34,876 nucleotides of DNA from an uncultured Pelagibacteraceae bacterium. Lineage in GTDB: Bacteria > Pseudomonadota > Alphaproteobacteria > Pelagibacterales > Pelagibacteraceae. The DNA lies in assembly GCA_902582345.1 (NCBI GenBank), contig CACHRU010000008.1:1-34876 (forward strand), in the 5' to 3' direction. Made by a program: the position numbers and the translations under genes. The number at the start of each line of letters is the position of its first letter. Within the stretch, counting starts at the first letter, position 1. The notes below the pieces were generated by a model. The model ran no database searches and was not told the DNA's origin. It was given only the letters and a program-made list of their open reading frames with translations. Shown here piece by piece: positions 1 through 6,810 of the stretch.

Positions 1-894
1 GCTTATAAAGAATAAAGTAAAACAAGATAAACTTACTAGAAAACCTAATTTCTTGTTTAATTTTATTTTAGGTATTTTTCTAAAGCCTTGGGAGCTCAAA
101 TGGTATCTTGCATCTCCTCGTGAATAATTTTCTATTAAAAAAACTACTAATATTATTAAAAGTAATATGAAGGATAGTTGGTTTGCAGTGTGTAAATCAT
201 CAAAAGCTAGCCATGAGTTATAAATCGCTGTTGTCAAGGTTTGAACACTAAAGAAAGAAACAGTTCCAAAATCAGCTAAACATTCCATTGCTACTAATGC
301 TAATCCCGCAACAATAGCGGGTCTAGCAGACGGCAAGATTACTCTAAAAAAACTTTCTTGTGCCGACAAACCTAAATTTTTGCTTACTTCAATTAGATTA
401 TTTGATTGATAAAAAAAGGTTGCTCTAGTCAAAACGTATACATAACCAAATAATGAGAAAGACATTGATAAAATAGCTCCTAAAATACCATCAAATTTAG
501 GTATGTATTTATTATATTCCCCTTCCCCAAAAATAAAACTTAAGATAGCAAATAATGTTCCGAAGTTTTCAAAAAATGCTGTTAATGAATATGCATAAAT
601 ATACGGTGGAACTGCAAAAGAAAGTATAAGCCCCCACTTTAAAAAATTTACCCCCGGAAAATCATAAAATGAAACATAATACGCAGAGAAAACACCAAAT
701 AAAAAAGTAAGAAATAAAACTCCTATAAGTATTATAAATGAATGACTTATATAAAGTGAAAGAAAAGTATTTGCTAATAGTTCAAAATAGGAGCTTGTTT
801 GTCCAAAAAAACTTACAAATACTGTCAAAATAGGAAAAATTATTATTAATGAAATAATAAATGATGATATGAACCAGTAGTTTACTTTTTTCAT
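1..894 (-). CDS. futB: Iron(III) ABC transporter permease, FutB/FbpB family (partial, C-terminus beyond left edge)
   Basis: Inner-membrane permease predicted to move ferric iron delivered by the FutA binding protein. I translated the open frame that runs off the left edge: 298 codons are visible, beginning MKKVNYWF at 894, with no stop. It has hydrophobic segments near residues 7-29, 50-75, 86-110, 135-155, 190-205 and 240-255. A classic EAA cytoplasmic loop (EVSKNLGLSAQESFFRVILP) lies in the first half. Family members are about 500-550 residues with two permease halves, so roughly half is missing here. An AGAGG Shine-Dalgarno sits 8 nt before the ATG. It follows futA and a small CxxC ORF on the same strand, so the three probably form one iron-regulated unit. 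The ATPase (FutC) is not visible and may lie beyond the edge. Substrate is inferred from FutA and the Fur boxes. Confidence 0.88.
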   Translation of the reverse strand, partial: MKKVNYWFISSFIISLIIIFPILTVFVSFFGQTSSYFELLANTFLSLYISHSFIILIGVLFLTFLFGVFSAYYVSFYDFPGVNFLKWGLILSFAVPPYIYAYSLTAFFENFGTLFAILSFIFGEGEYNKYIPKFDGILGAILSMSFSLFGYVYVLTRATFFYQSNNLIEVSKNLGLSAQESFFRVILPSARPAIVAGLALVAMECLADFGTVSFFSVQTLTTAIYNSWLAFDDLHTANQLSFILLLIILVVFLIENYSRGDARYHLSSQGFRKIPKIKLNKKLGFLVSLSCFTLFFIS

Positions 895-900
895 TTTAAA

Positions 901-957
901 AACCTCTGATTAAAGCGGCTGAATTGAATATTAAACATACATTTTAAACCAGAGGCT
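901..957 (-). promoter_or_regulatory. Candidate hairpin that can sequester the futB ribosome-binding site
   Basis: On the transcribed (minus) strand, AGCCTCTGG (957 to 949) can pair with TCAGAGGTT (909 to 901), with TTTAA-type flanks extending the match. The second arm contains the AGAGG that serves as the futB Shine-Dalgarno. A second copy of the same arm, TCAGAGGCT (1079 to 1071), lies inside the upstream small ORF and could compete for the first arm. The sequence match is direct; a regulatory role is inference. Confidence 0.35.
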
Positions 958-974
958 ATATTGACGTCAAATCC

Positions 975-1145
975 TTAATTTTTTTTAAACATTGAGGATA
1001 TAATTGCTTTTACTTCCTCAATTTTAATCTCAGAAACTTTTCTATGGGAAATTTTCTGTTCCATTTTTTTAGCCTCTGACATACAAGGCGAACAACCTGT
1101 TTTTAACTTGTTCAAGTTAATTTCTTTTTTAGTTGTTCGCCTCAT
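975..1145 (-). CDS. Small CxxC-containing protein in the iron-transport operon, function unknown
   Basis: A 56-residue ORF between futA and futB. The frame is open from 1166, but that would overlap the futA stop. The ATG at 1145 (MRRTTKKEIN) lies 11 nt after the futA TAG and follows the GGAAG at the end of futA, so I prefer it. The product is basic and mostly predicted helical, with one CSPC motif (CxxC) at about residues 18-21 and no signal peptide or membrane segment. I do not recognise a family. Its position suggests a link with iron uptake or thiol/iron sensing in the cytoplasm. The Cys codons sit just upstream of a sequence able to join alternative RNA pairing before futB, so a leader-peptide role is also conceivable. 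It may be non-functional; the evidence is position and an open frame only. Confidence 0.5.
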   Translation of the reverse strand: MRRTTKKEINLNKLKTGCSPCMSEAKKMEQKISHRKVSEIKIEEVKAIISSMFKKN

Positions 1146-1156
1146 ATAATTAACAA

Positions 1157-2176
1157 CTACTTCCAACCTGCTGCTGTCATTACTTCTAAGGCGTCTGCTT
1201 GCCTTTTTCCGTAATTAACAACTTTTGTTTTTAGATCTTGTTTAAAATCTAATCCCATATTTACAACAAGTGGATGTGGAGACACCCCTTTTATCATTGG
1301 GTACTCAAAAGTATTATTTACAATATGATTTTGAGCTTCCTCACTTAATAAAAACTCAACTAATTTTATTGCATTGGCTTTATTGGGTGCACCTTTAACA
1401 AGTCCTGCACCACTAATATTCATATGAGTTCCTCTTCCATCTTGATTGGGAAAGAAAGGTTTTACTTTTTTAGCTGCTTCTTGTTGTTCAGGTCCTTTTT
1501 TTCCAGAAAGCATAAGTGCTAAGTAATAAGTATTAGCTACTGCTATATCCGCTTCTCCTGCGGCAACAGCAAGTATTTGGGCTCTATCATTACCTTTGGG
1601 CGATCTAGCCATATTTGAAACCATGCCTTTTGACCAATCAGCAATTTTACCTTTTCCATTATTTTTTATTAATGAAGCTACAAGTGATTGATTATAAATA
1701 TTATTTGAAGCTCTTATTACTAATCTGCCTTTCCATTTTGGATCAGCTAAACTTTCATAGGTCAACCCTGCCAATTCGGCACCGCTTACTCTTTCTGGAG
1801 CGAAGTATACTATTCTCGCTCTTTTTGCTATACCAGTCCATTTCGAAGTTCTAAAGTTACCAGGAACAGCTGATTTGATAGCTGTACTTGTAAGCCCTCC
1901 TTGAAGGTTGGCCTCAAAAGCACCAAGTCTTCCTGCATCTGCTGTTATGTAAAGATCAGCTTTACTATCGTCTCCCTCTTCAATAATCCTTTTTTCTAAT
2001 GCACCAGATTTACCTGATACAACATTTACTTTAATTCCAGTTTTTGCTGTAAATTTTTCATAAAGTTGTACATCAGAGTCGTAATGTCTTGCACTAAAAA
2101 TATTTACTTCATTAGCTAATAAGCTTCCTGAAAGAAAAACTAAATAAGCTAACGCTGATAACAATATTTTCCTCAT
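1157..2176 (-). CDS. futA: Iron(III) ABC transporter substrate-binding protein, FutA/FbpA family
   Basis: Periplasmic ferric-iron binding protein that delivers iron to the FutB permease. It is 339 residues, the usual length, with a Sec signal peptide (residues 1 to about 21, cut near SLLA-N). Family signatures visible are NIFSARHYDSD (25-35), SNNIYNQSLVAS (158-168) and ANTYYLALM (214-222). The adjacent Tyr217/Tyr218 and Tyr161 correspond to the tyrosines that ligate Fe(III) in FutA/FbpA proteins. Two strong Fur-type palindromes lie 16-61 bp upstream of the start, so iron repression is expected. The small CxxC ORF and futB follow on the same strand. Assignment to iron rather than another oxyanion/metal rests on the tyrosine motif plus the Fur boxes. 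Confidence 0.93.
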   Translation of the reverse strand: MRKILLSALAYLVFLSGSLLANEVNIFSARHYDSDVQLYEKFTAKTGIKVNVVSGKSGALEKRIIEEGDDSKADLYITADAGRLGAFEANLQGGLTSTAIKSAVPGNFRTSKWTGIAKRARIVYFAPERVSGAELAGLTYESLADPKWKGRLVIRASNNIYNQSLVASLIKNNGKGKIADWSKGMVSNMARSPKGNDRAQILAVAAGEADIAVANTYYLALMLSGKKGPEQQEAAKKVKPFFPNQDGRGTHMNISGAGLVKGAPNKANAIKLVEFLLSEEAQNHIVNNTFEYPMIKGVSPHPLVVNMGLDFKQDLKTKVVNYGKRQADALEVMTAAGWK

Positions 2177-2191
2177 TTTACCTCTTTTTTT

Positions 2192-2206
2192 TGATAATGA
2201 TTATCA
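2192..2206. promoter_or_regulatory. Fur box 1 upstream of futA
   Basis: TGATAATGATTATCA is a perfect 7-1-7 inverted repeat. It matches the TGATAAT-N-ATTATCA core of the classical Fur box. It starts 16 bp upstream of the futA ATG. Confidence 0.85.
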
Positions 2207-2220
2207 TTTACAACAATCTA

Positions 2221-2237
2221 ATAATGATTATCATTAT
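2221..2237. promoter_or_regulatory. Fur box 2 upstream of futA
   Basis: ATAATGATTATCATTAT is a perfect 8-1-8 palindrome. Read on the minus strand with its flanks it matches the 19-bp Fur consensus at all but one position. It sits 29 bp from box 1, between futA and the divergent glycan genes, so a shared effect on the plus-strand island is possible but unproven. Confidence 0.85.
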
Positions 2238-2293
2238 CAATAATGACGCACCTCATAAATGTGTTATTCGCCATTTAAGTGTATAAGCTAAAT

Positions 2294-2998
2294 ATGCCAG
2301 GGAGAATTGTTGGGCTAGGATTTATAGGTAAAAATTTGAGGCCACTATTAAGCATTTTGAAAAGAAAAAAAGCAATAATTTATGCAGCGGGAATATCTAA
2401 CTCTAAAACAAGAAGTGAGAGAGAATTAAGAAAAGAAATAAAATATCTAAAAGAATATATTAAGAATAAATTAGGAAATAATTTGCTGATATATATAAGC
2501 ACATGTAGTCTAACAGATAATAATCGTAATAAATCTGCATATGTAAGAAATAAAAGTAAGATTGAAAAATATATATCAAAAAATTCACTTAACTATTTAA
2601 TTATAAGACTTCCTGAAGTTGTCGGGAAAAATCTAAATAAAAACACTGTGACCAATTTTTTTTTAAATAATATTAAATATAAAAGAAAATTTATTTTATG
2701 GAAAGGTGTAAAAAGGAATATTTTAGGTATCTCAGAAGTAGTAAAACTTATTAGGTCGTCTTTGGAACTAAATTTAAAAAATAAAATTATAAATATAGCT
2801 AACCCTTATTTTGTTGAACCAATGGATATAGTCAATAATTATGAAAAAATTTTAAAAAAAAAGGCTTTTTATAAAATTAAAAAGATTAAACAAAAAAAGT
2901 GGTCTATAGACCTAAAGTTGACTAAAAAAATAATTAATAAATCAAAAATAATTCTTAAAAAGAATTATTTAAATGAAGTTTTAAGAAAATATTTATGA
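2294..2998 (+). CDS. Short NAD-dependent epimerase/dehydratase-like protein (extended SDR), probably surface-glycan synthesis
   Basis: Resembles sugar-nucleotide epimerase/dehydratases (extended SDR). The N-terminus keeps a GxGFIG nucleotide-binding turn (IVGLGFIGKNL), followed at once by a YAAGISNSKT segment. A YISTCSL strand precedes a YxxxK-type catalytic motif (YVRNK), with LIIRLPEVVGKN after it. The roughly 20-30 residues that normally form beta2-alpha2 after the glycine turn appear absent, and the protein is only about 235 residues against about 300 for the family. It may therefore be a divergent subfamily or a degraded copy. I chose ATG at 2294; an in-frame GTG at 2279 would add five residues. 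No clear Shine-Dalgarno is visible. It overlaps the next gene by 4 nt (ATGA), so the two are translationally linked. Substrate cannot be inferred. Base composition is more AT-rich than the flanking transporters. Confidence 0.6.
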   Translation: MPGRIVGLGFIGKNLRPLLSILKRKKAIIYAAGISNSKTRSERELRKEIKYLKEYIKNKLGNNLLIYISTCSLTDNNRNKSAYVRNKSKIEKYISKNSLNYLIIRLPEVVGKNLNKNTVTNFFLNNIKYKRKFILWKGVKRNILGISEVVKLIRSSLELNLKNKIINIANPYFVEPMDIVNNYEKILKKKAFYKIKKIKQKKWSIDLKLTKKIINKSKIILKKNYLNEVLRKYL

Positions 2999-3783
2999 TT
3001 GATATATCTATAGTGATACCAGTTTATAATAGTAGTGAAATTTTATCTGAATTAGTAAAAAAAATATACCAGTCAATTAAAGATGACTTTAATTTTGAAA
3101 TTATTTTAATAAACGATAAGAGTGCAGATAATAGCTGGGATAAGATCAAGGAATTAACTTTTAAATATAAAAATTTACAAGGAATTAATCTGGAGCAGAA
3201 TTATGGTCAACATAATGCGATAATGGCGGGTCTTAACAATGTTAAAGGGAAATATATTGTGATGATGGATGATGATTTACAACATCCGCCAGAAAATATT
3301 AAAGATATAGTCGCAAAATTAAAAGAAGGTAATGAAGTATGTTATGTTAAATATATAAATAGAAAACATGCAAAATGGAAAATTTTCGTTAGTTGGTTAA
3401 ATAATATAATTTCAAGTCTTCTAATTTCAAAACCTATAGGAGTTTACACGTCTTCCTTTAAAGGTATTACCAAATCAATAAAAAATGAAATTATAAAATA
3501 TAAAAAACCACAAGTTTTTATTGATTGGCTTATACTAAGAGAAACAAAAAAAATTTCTACCATCAATGTACATCATTTAAAAAGATATTCGGGAAAAACA
3601 AATTATAGCTTTAAGAAATTGATGCTATTATGGTCTAACATGGTTATAATTATCCCTGTACTCCCTTTCAGATTTTCTTCGATCTTTTTAATCATTTCAA
3701 AAATTATTGTAAAAACTTTCATTTATAGACTGGTAAGAGAAAAAAACCCTATGGAGCAATATATTATAAAAGAAAAAACATGA
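2995..3783 (+). CDS. Family 2 glycosyltransferase (DPM1/ArnC-like), shortened membrane tail
   Basis: GT-A fold glycosyltransferase. SIVIPVYNSSEIL at the N-terminus, LINDKSADNSW, and MMDDDLQHPPE (the DxD-type metal/nucleotide-sugar site at about residues 90-100) are typical of polyprenyl-phosphate glycosyltransferases of the DPM1/ArnC type. Such enzymes transfer a sugar from a nucleotide donor to a lipid carrier at the inner face of the membrane. Relatives end with two transmembrane helices and a short Arg/Lys-rich tail. Here one hydrophobic stretch (about 215-240) runs almost directly into the QYIIKE-like tail, so a membrane segment seems to be missing. Start ATG overlaps the upstream stop by 4 nt. 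It sits in the small AT-rich glycan island. Confidence 0.8.
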   Translation: MIDISIVIPVYNSSEILSELVKKIYQSIKDDFNFEIILINDKSADNSWDKIKELTFKYKNLQGINLEQNYGQHNAIMAGLNNVKGKYIVMMDDDLQHPPENIKDIVAKLKEGNEVCYVKYINRKHAKWKIFVSWLNNIISSLLISKPIGVYTSSFKGITKSIKNEIIKYKKPQVFIDWLILRETKKISTINVHHLKRYSGKTNYSFKKLMLLWSNMVIIIPVLPFRFSSIFLIISKIIVKTFIYRLVREKNPMEQYIIKEKT

Positions 3784-3826
3784 CACAAAGATACCATTTT
3801 CATGATTTATACAATATAGTTTGAAT

Positions 3827-4925
3827 ATGAATTTTAATAGATACACAAATCTTGCAACTAACAACTATCTTCTCAAAAAATATCCTATTAGTCTTGTTCA
3901 TTTTGTTACTAATAGATGTAATGCAAGGTGTTCTTTTTGTTTTATTGATTTTGATAATCCAAAAAACATTCAAAGGAGAACTATCAGTTGATGAAATTGA
4001 AAAGCTGTCAAAAAATTTAGGTAATAGTATACAAAATATCAATCTTACAGGTGGTGAACCTTTTGCAAGGAAGGAACTAAAAGAAATATCAGAGATTTAT
4101 ATTAAAAATGCAAAAGTTGGTTCTTTATTTATAACTTCTAATGGGAGTTTGCCAGATCGTATTGAAGATTATTTGAACAATTTAGTTCCAAAATATCCAG
4201 ATACAAAATTTGTTTTTTCATTCTCCATAGACAATATTGAAGACAAGCATAATAAAATCAGAAAAATAGATAATCTTTTTCAATCATGCATGGAGTCTTA
4301 TAGGATTGTTCAAAAATACGGGAATAATGTTTATGGTAATATTTCAATTACTGTTTCTTTAGAAAATTACCATGAGATAGAGCAAATTTATGAAAAATTA
4401 ATAAATAAATACAATGTAAAAGCCCTAACAGCTGTAATAGTAAGAGATGAAGGAATTTATAAAACACCTAAGGAAGATAAAGAAAAACTTTTAAAATCTT
4501 ATAAGTGGTTAACAGAGCAAATACAAACCGATGAAGATAAAAATATTCTGCAAGGATACAATAGGAAATCCTTACAAGGAAGACTGCAAAATAAAAAAAA
4601 TAGAATAATGTATAAAAACATTATATCGACTTACCTAAACCCCCAGTTCATTTCACAGTGCTATGCTGGATCACTATTTGGTGTGATATCAGCTGATGGA
4701 AAAGTTTATCCATGTGAAATCTTGAATGACTCGTTAGGTTCGCTGAGGGATTACAACATGGATTTTATGAAACTTTGGTCAGATAAAAAAGCTAAAGAAA
4801 CAAAAAAATGGATCAAAGATACAAAATGTAATTGTACTTATGAATGCGCATGGTCTTTTAACATTCTAGGTAATATGAAGTATCAAAAAGATTTATTGAT
4901 GGCTGCCCTTGGCAAGAAAGATTAA
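3827..4925 (+). CDS. Radical SAM/SPASM-domain protein, apparently split by a 1-nt frameshift
   Basis: Radical SAM enzyme with a C-terminal SPASM-type auxiliary cluster domain. The N-terminal part is in one frame: ATG at 3827, then VTNRCNARCSFCF, where CxxxCxxC (codons from 3917) binds the [4Fe-4S]-SAM cluster. That frame stops at TGA 3989. The rest (GELSVDEIEKL, NLTGGEP, FITSNG, then CYAG, YPCE and CNCTYEC) is open in the frame reading from 3852 to the stop at 4925. Removing one A from the A6 run at 3961-3966 fuses the two into one protein of about 365 residues (FIDFDNP-KTFKGELS). Reading only the downstream frame gives a spurious hydrophobic N-terminus without the cluster cysteines. Whether this is a sequencing error, a real mutation or slippage-rescued is unknown. 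Substrate unknown; context suggests surface-glycan or peptide modification. Confidence 0.8.
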
Positions 4926-5913
4926 TTTGTCCAACAAATGTTCAATAATTATTCCTTGTATAAAATTTAATTCAGAAGTTAAAAAATGTATAAATGAGTG
5001 TCTTAAACAAAAAAAAATTAATGTAAAAATTTTTGTTGTAAGTGATTTTAAATTAAATAAGAAAATTAATTCAAAAAAAATTAAATATCTAAATTATGGT
5101 AAAATACACATGAGTGAAAAAAGAAATAAAGCAGTTTCACTGTCAAAAGACAAATATATAGCTTTTATTGACTCTGATGCATATCCAACAAAAGAATGGA
5201 TTTATAACGCTATTAAGTTACTTAGGAAAAATTCTAAAATCCACATGGTAACTGGTCCAGATTTACCATTCCCAAATCAAAAAGGTTGGTCTTATGATAT
5301 TGGTTTAGCTCACAAGAGTTTTCTCTTATCAGGATCAAAAGTTTTTAGAAAAAATGTAAAAGGTGAAACATTTGTGAGTCAAGCTTCATCTTGTAATATG
5401 GTTTTAAGAAAAAATATCTATCAAAAAGTTGGGGGTATGAATCAAAAAATTTATATTGGAGAAGATATTGATTTATGCGATAAATTTAGCAAATATGGGA
5501 AAATAATATATTCACCATTTGTCAAAATTTTTCATAAATCAAGAGATTTAATACCTTTTATTAAACAACGATATGCATATGGAACTTGTATAGACCACAT
5601 ATTTTCTAGAGGAGTTTTTCTTAATAACATTCAATATCTCGTTCCATTATTTATTACTTTATATATTTTTCTGCTTCCTTTATTTCAATTATTTGATCAA
5701 TTAAAATATCTCTATAATCTTTCGTTTATAATCTTTAATTTAATTATTTTTTTTGAAGTTATAAGGATATCTTTGAGTCCAAAAAGAATAATTAAAGTAT
5801 TTTTCATAGTTTACTTAGGTTTTATTCTTTTTGGTTTAGGGTCTTTATTTAAGTTTCTGGGGCTAACAAAAAACATTAAACAGATATACACGTCACATAA
5901 CAAAAATATCTAA
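4909..5913 (+). CDS. Family 2 glycosyltransferase with C-terminal membrane segments
   Basis: GT-A family 2 glycosyltransferase, inner-membrane associated. Visible features are the N-terminal SIIIPCIKF strand, SEKRNKAVSLSKDKYIAFIDSDAYP (DSD nucleotide-sugar/metal site near residue 88), a conserved region with CNMVLRK, and GEDIDLCDKF (the ED acceptor-side motif). Two or three hydrophobic helices follow (about 240-310). No in-frame ATG exists near the N-terminus. The frame opens with TTG at 4909, overlapping the previous gene by 17 nt; a second TTG at 4927 follows an AAGAAAGA stretch and is equally plausible. It is the last gene of the plus-strand island and converges on proW with 13 nt between them. 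Sugar specificity is not predictable. Confidence 0.82.
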   Translation: MARKINLSNKCSIIIPCIKFNSEVKKCINECLKQKKINVKIFVVSDFKLNKKINSKKIKYLNYGKIHMSEKRNKAVSLSKDKYIAFIDSDAYPTKEWIYNAIKLLRKNSKIHMVTGPDLPFPNQKGWSYDIGLAHKSFLLSGSKVFRKNVKGETFVSQASSCNMVLRKNIYQKVGGMNQKIYIGEDIDLCDKFSKYGKIIYSPFVKIFHKSRDLIPFIKQRYAYGTCIDHIFSRGVFLNNIQYLVPLFITLYIFLLPLFQLFDQLKYLYNLSFIIFNLIIFFEVIRISLSPKRIIKVFFIVYLGFILFGLGSLFKFLGLTKNIKQIYTSHNKNI

Positions 5914-5926
5914 TATAATAAATCAA

Positions 5927-6793
5927 TTATCTTGACTTGATATTATCTTGAGGAACAATTTTTTGTGTAATTCTATCAAGTACAATGGCCAAAATTACAA
6001 TACCTGTACCTCCTATTACTGCGCCGCCAATGTCTAGCCTTCCTAACGCTACGTACACTGTTAATCCTAAACCACCTGCTCCGATCAAAGCTGCTATCAC
6101 AACCATAGAAAGGGCTAGCATTAATGTTTGATTTACACCTGCCATTATAGTTTTCATGGCTAAAGGAATTTCTATTTTAGTAAGAATTAAAAATCTAGAT
6201 AAGCCCAAACTTGCTCCAGCCTCTTTAAAACCTCTACCTACTTGTCTAATACCTAAATTTGTAAGTCGTATTATTGGAGGTAAAGCAAAAATAATAGTTG
6301 CAACAACACCTGGTGTTAAACCAACTCCAAAAAGCATTACGACTGGAATTAAATAAACAAAACTTGGAATTGTTTGCATTATATCTAATATTGGACGAAG
6401 AATAGCTTCAAAGATATTGCTTCTGGATGCACCTATCCCAAGTGGTATTCCAATTAACATACAAAATATAACAGCAGTAAATATCATTGCGAGAGTTGTC
6501 ATTGTCTCTTGCCATAAGTCAACTAGATCTATAAAAATTAAGCTTATAGCAGCCAGTACTGCAAATTTAATTCCATTAGTTTTATATGCAAAAAAAATAA
6601 ATATTAAAATTACTAATGGAAAAGGAATAAAATTAAATAATGAGTCAAGTCCATTTAGAGTTGCATCGATAGGAGCAGACAATTTTTTAAAGAGTGGTCG
6701 TTGCATGAACAACCACTCTTTTATATTTTTTTCAATCCATTCTGCTATTGGAATGTATATTTCGTAGTCAGAAGGAGAAAGTTTTAAGCTCAC
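5927..6793 (-). CDS. proW: Glycine betaine/proline-type ABC transporter permease ProW
   Basis: Inner-membrane permease of a ProU/OpuA-type compatible-solute importer. It is 288 residues with a long N-terminal region, about six hydrophobic segments from residue 55 onward, and the EAA loop (KEAGASLGLSRFLILTKIEIPLA). The IGAGGLG and TIPSFVYLIPVVMLFG stretches are typical of ProW. Start is GTG at 6793, with AAGGAG 13 nt upstream inside the short 17-nt gap after proX; no upstream in-frame ATG exists. It lies directly downstream of proX_2 on the same strand. The ATPase ProV, usually encoded in the same cluster, is not in the window: downstream of proW comes the convergent glycan island. Exact substrate (glycine betaine, proline betaine, DMSP) cannot be read from sequence. 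Confidence 0.92.
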   Translation of the reverse strand: MSLKLSPSDYEIYIPIAEWIEKNIKEWLFMQRPLFKKLSAPIDATLNGLDSLFNFIPFPLVILIFIFFAYKTNGIKFAVLAAISLIFIDLVDLWQETMTTLAMIFTAVIFCMLIGIPLGIGASRSNIFEAILRPILDIMQTIPSFVYLIPVVMLFGVGLTPGVVATIIFALPPIIRLTNLGIRQVGRGFKEAGASLGLSRFLILTKIEIPLAMKTIMAGVNQTLMLALSMVVIAALIGAGGLGLTVYVALGRLDIGGAVIGGTGIVILAIVLDRITQKIVPQDNIKSR

Positions 6794-6810
6794 TGAACTT
6801 AAAAATCTCC

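Noticed and set aside
3852-3985. A hydrophobic N-terminus for the radical SAM protein when the 3852 frame is read alone
   Set aside because: It is an out-of-frame reading of the segment whose other frame encodes the CxxxCxxC motif; the membrane-like residues are an artefact of the frameshift.
2279-5913. Mobile element or prophage origin of the glycan island
   Set aside because: No transposase, integrase, terminal inverted repeats or tRNA attachment site is visible, so only composition and context support transfer.
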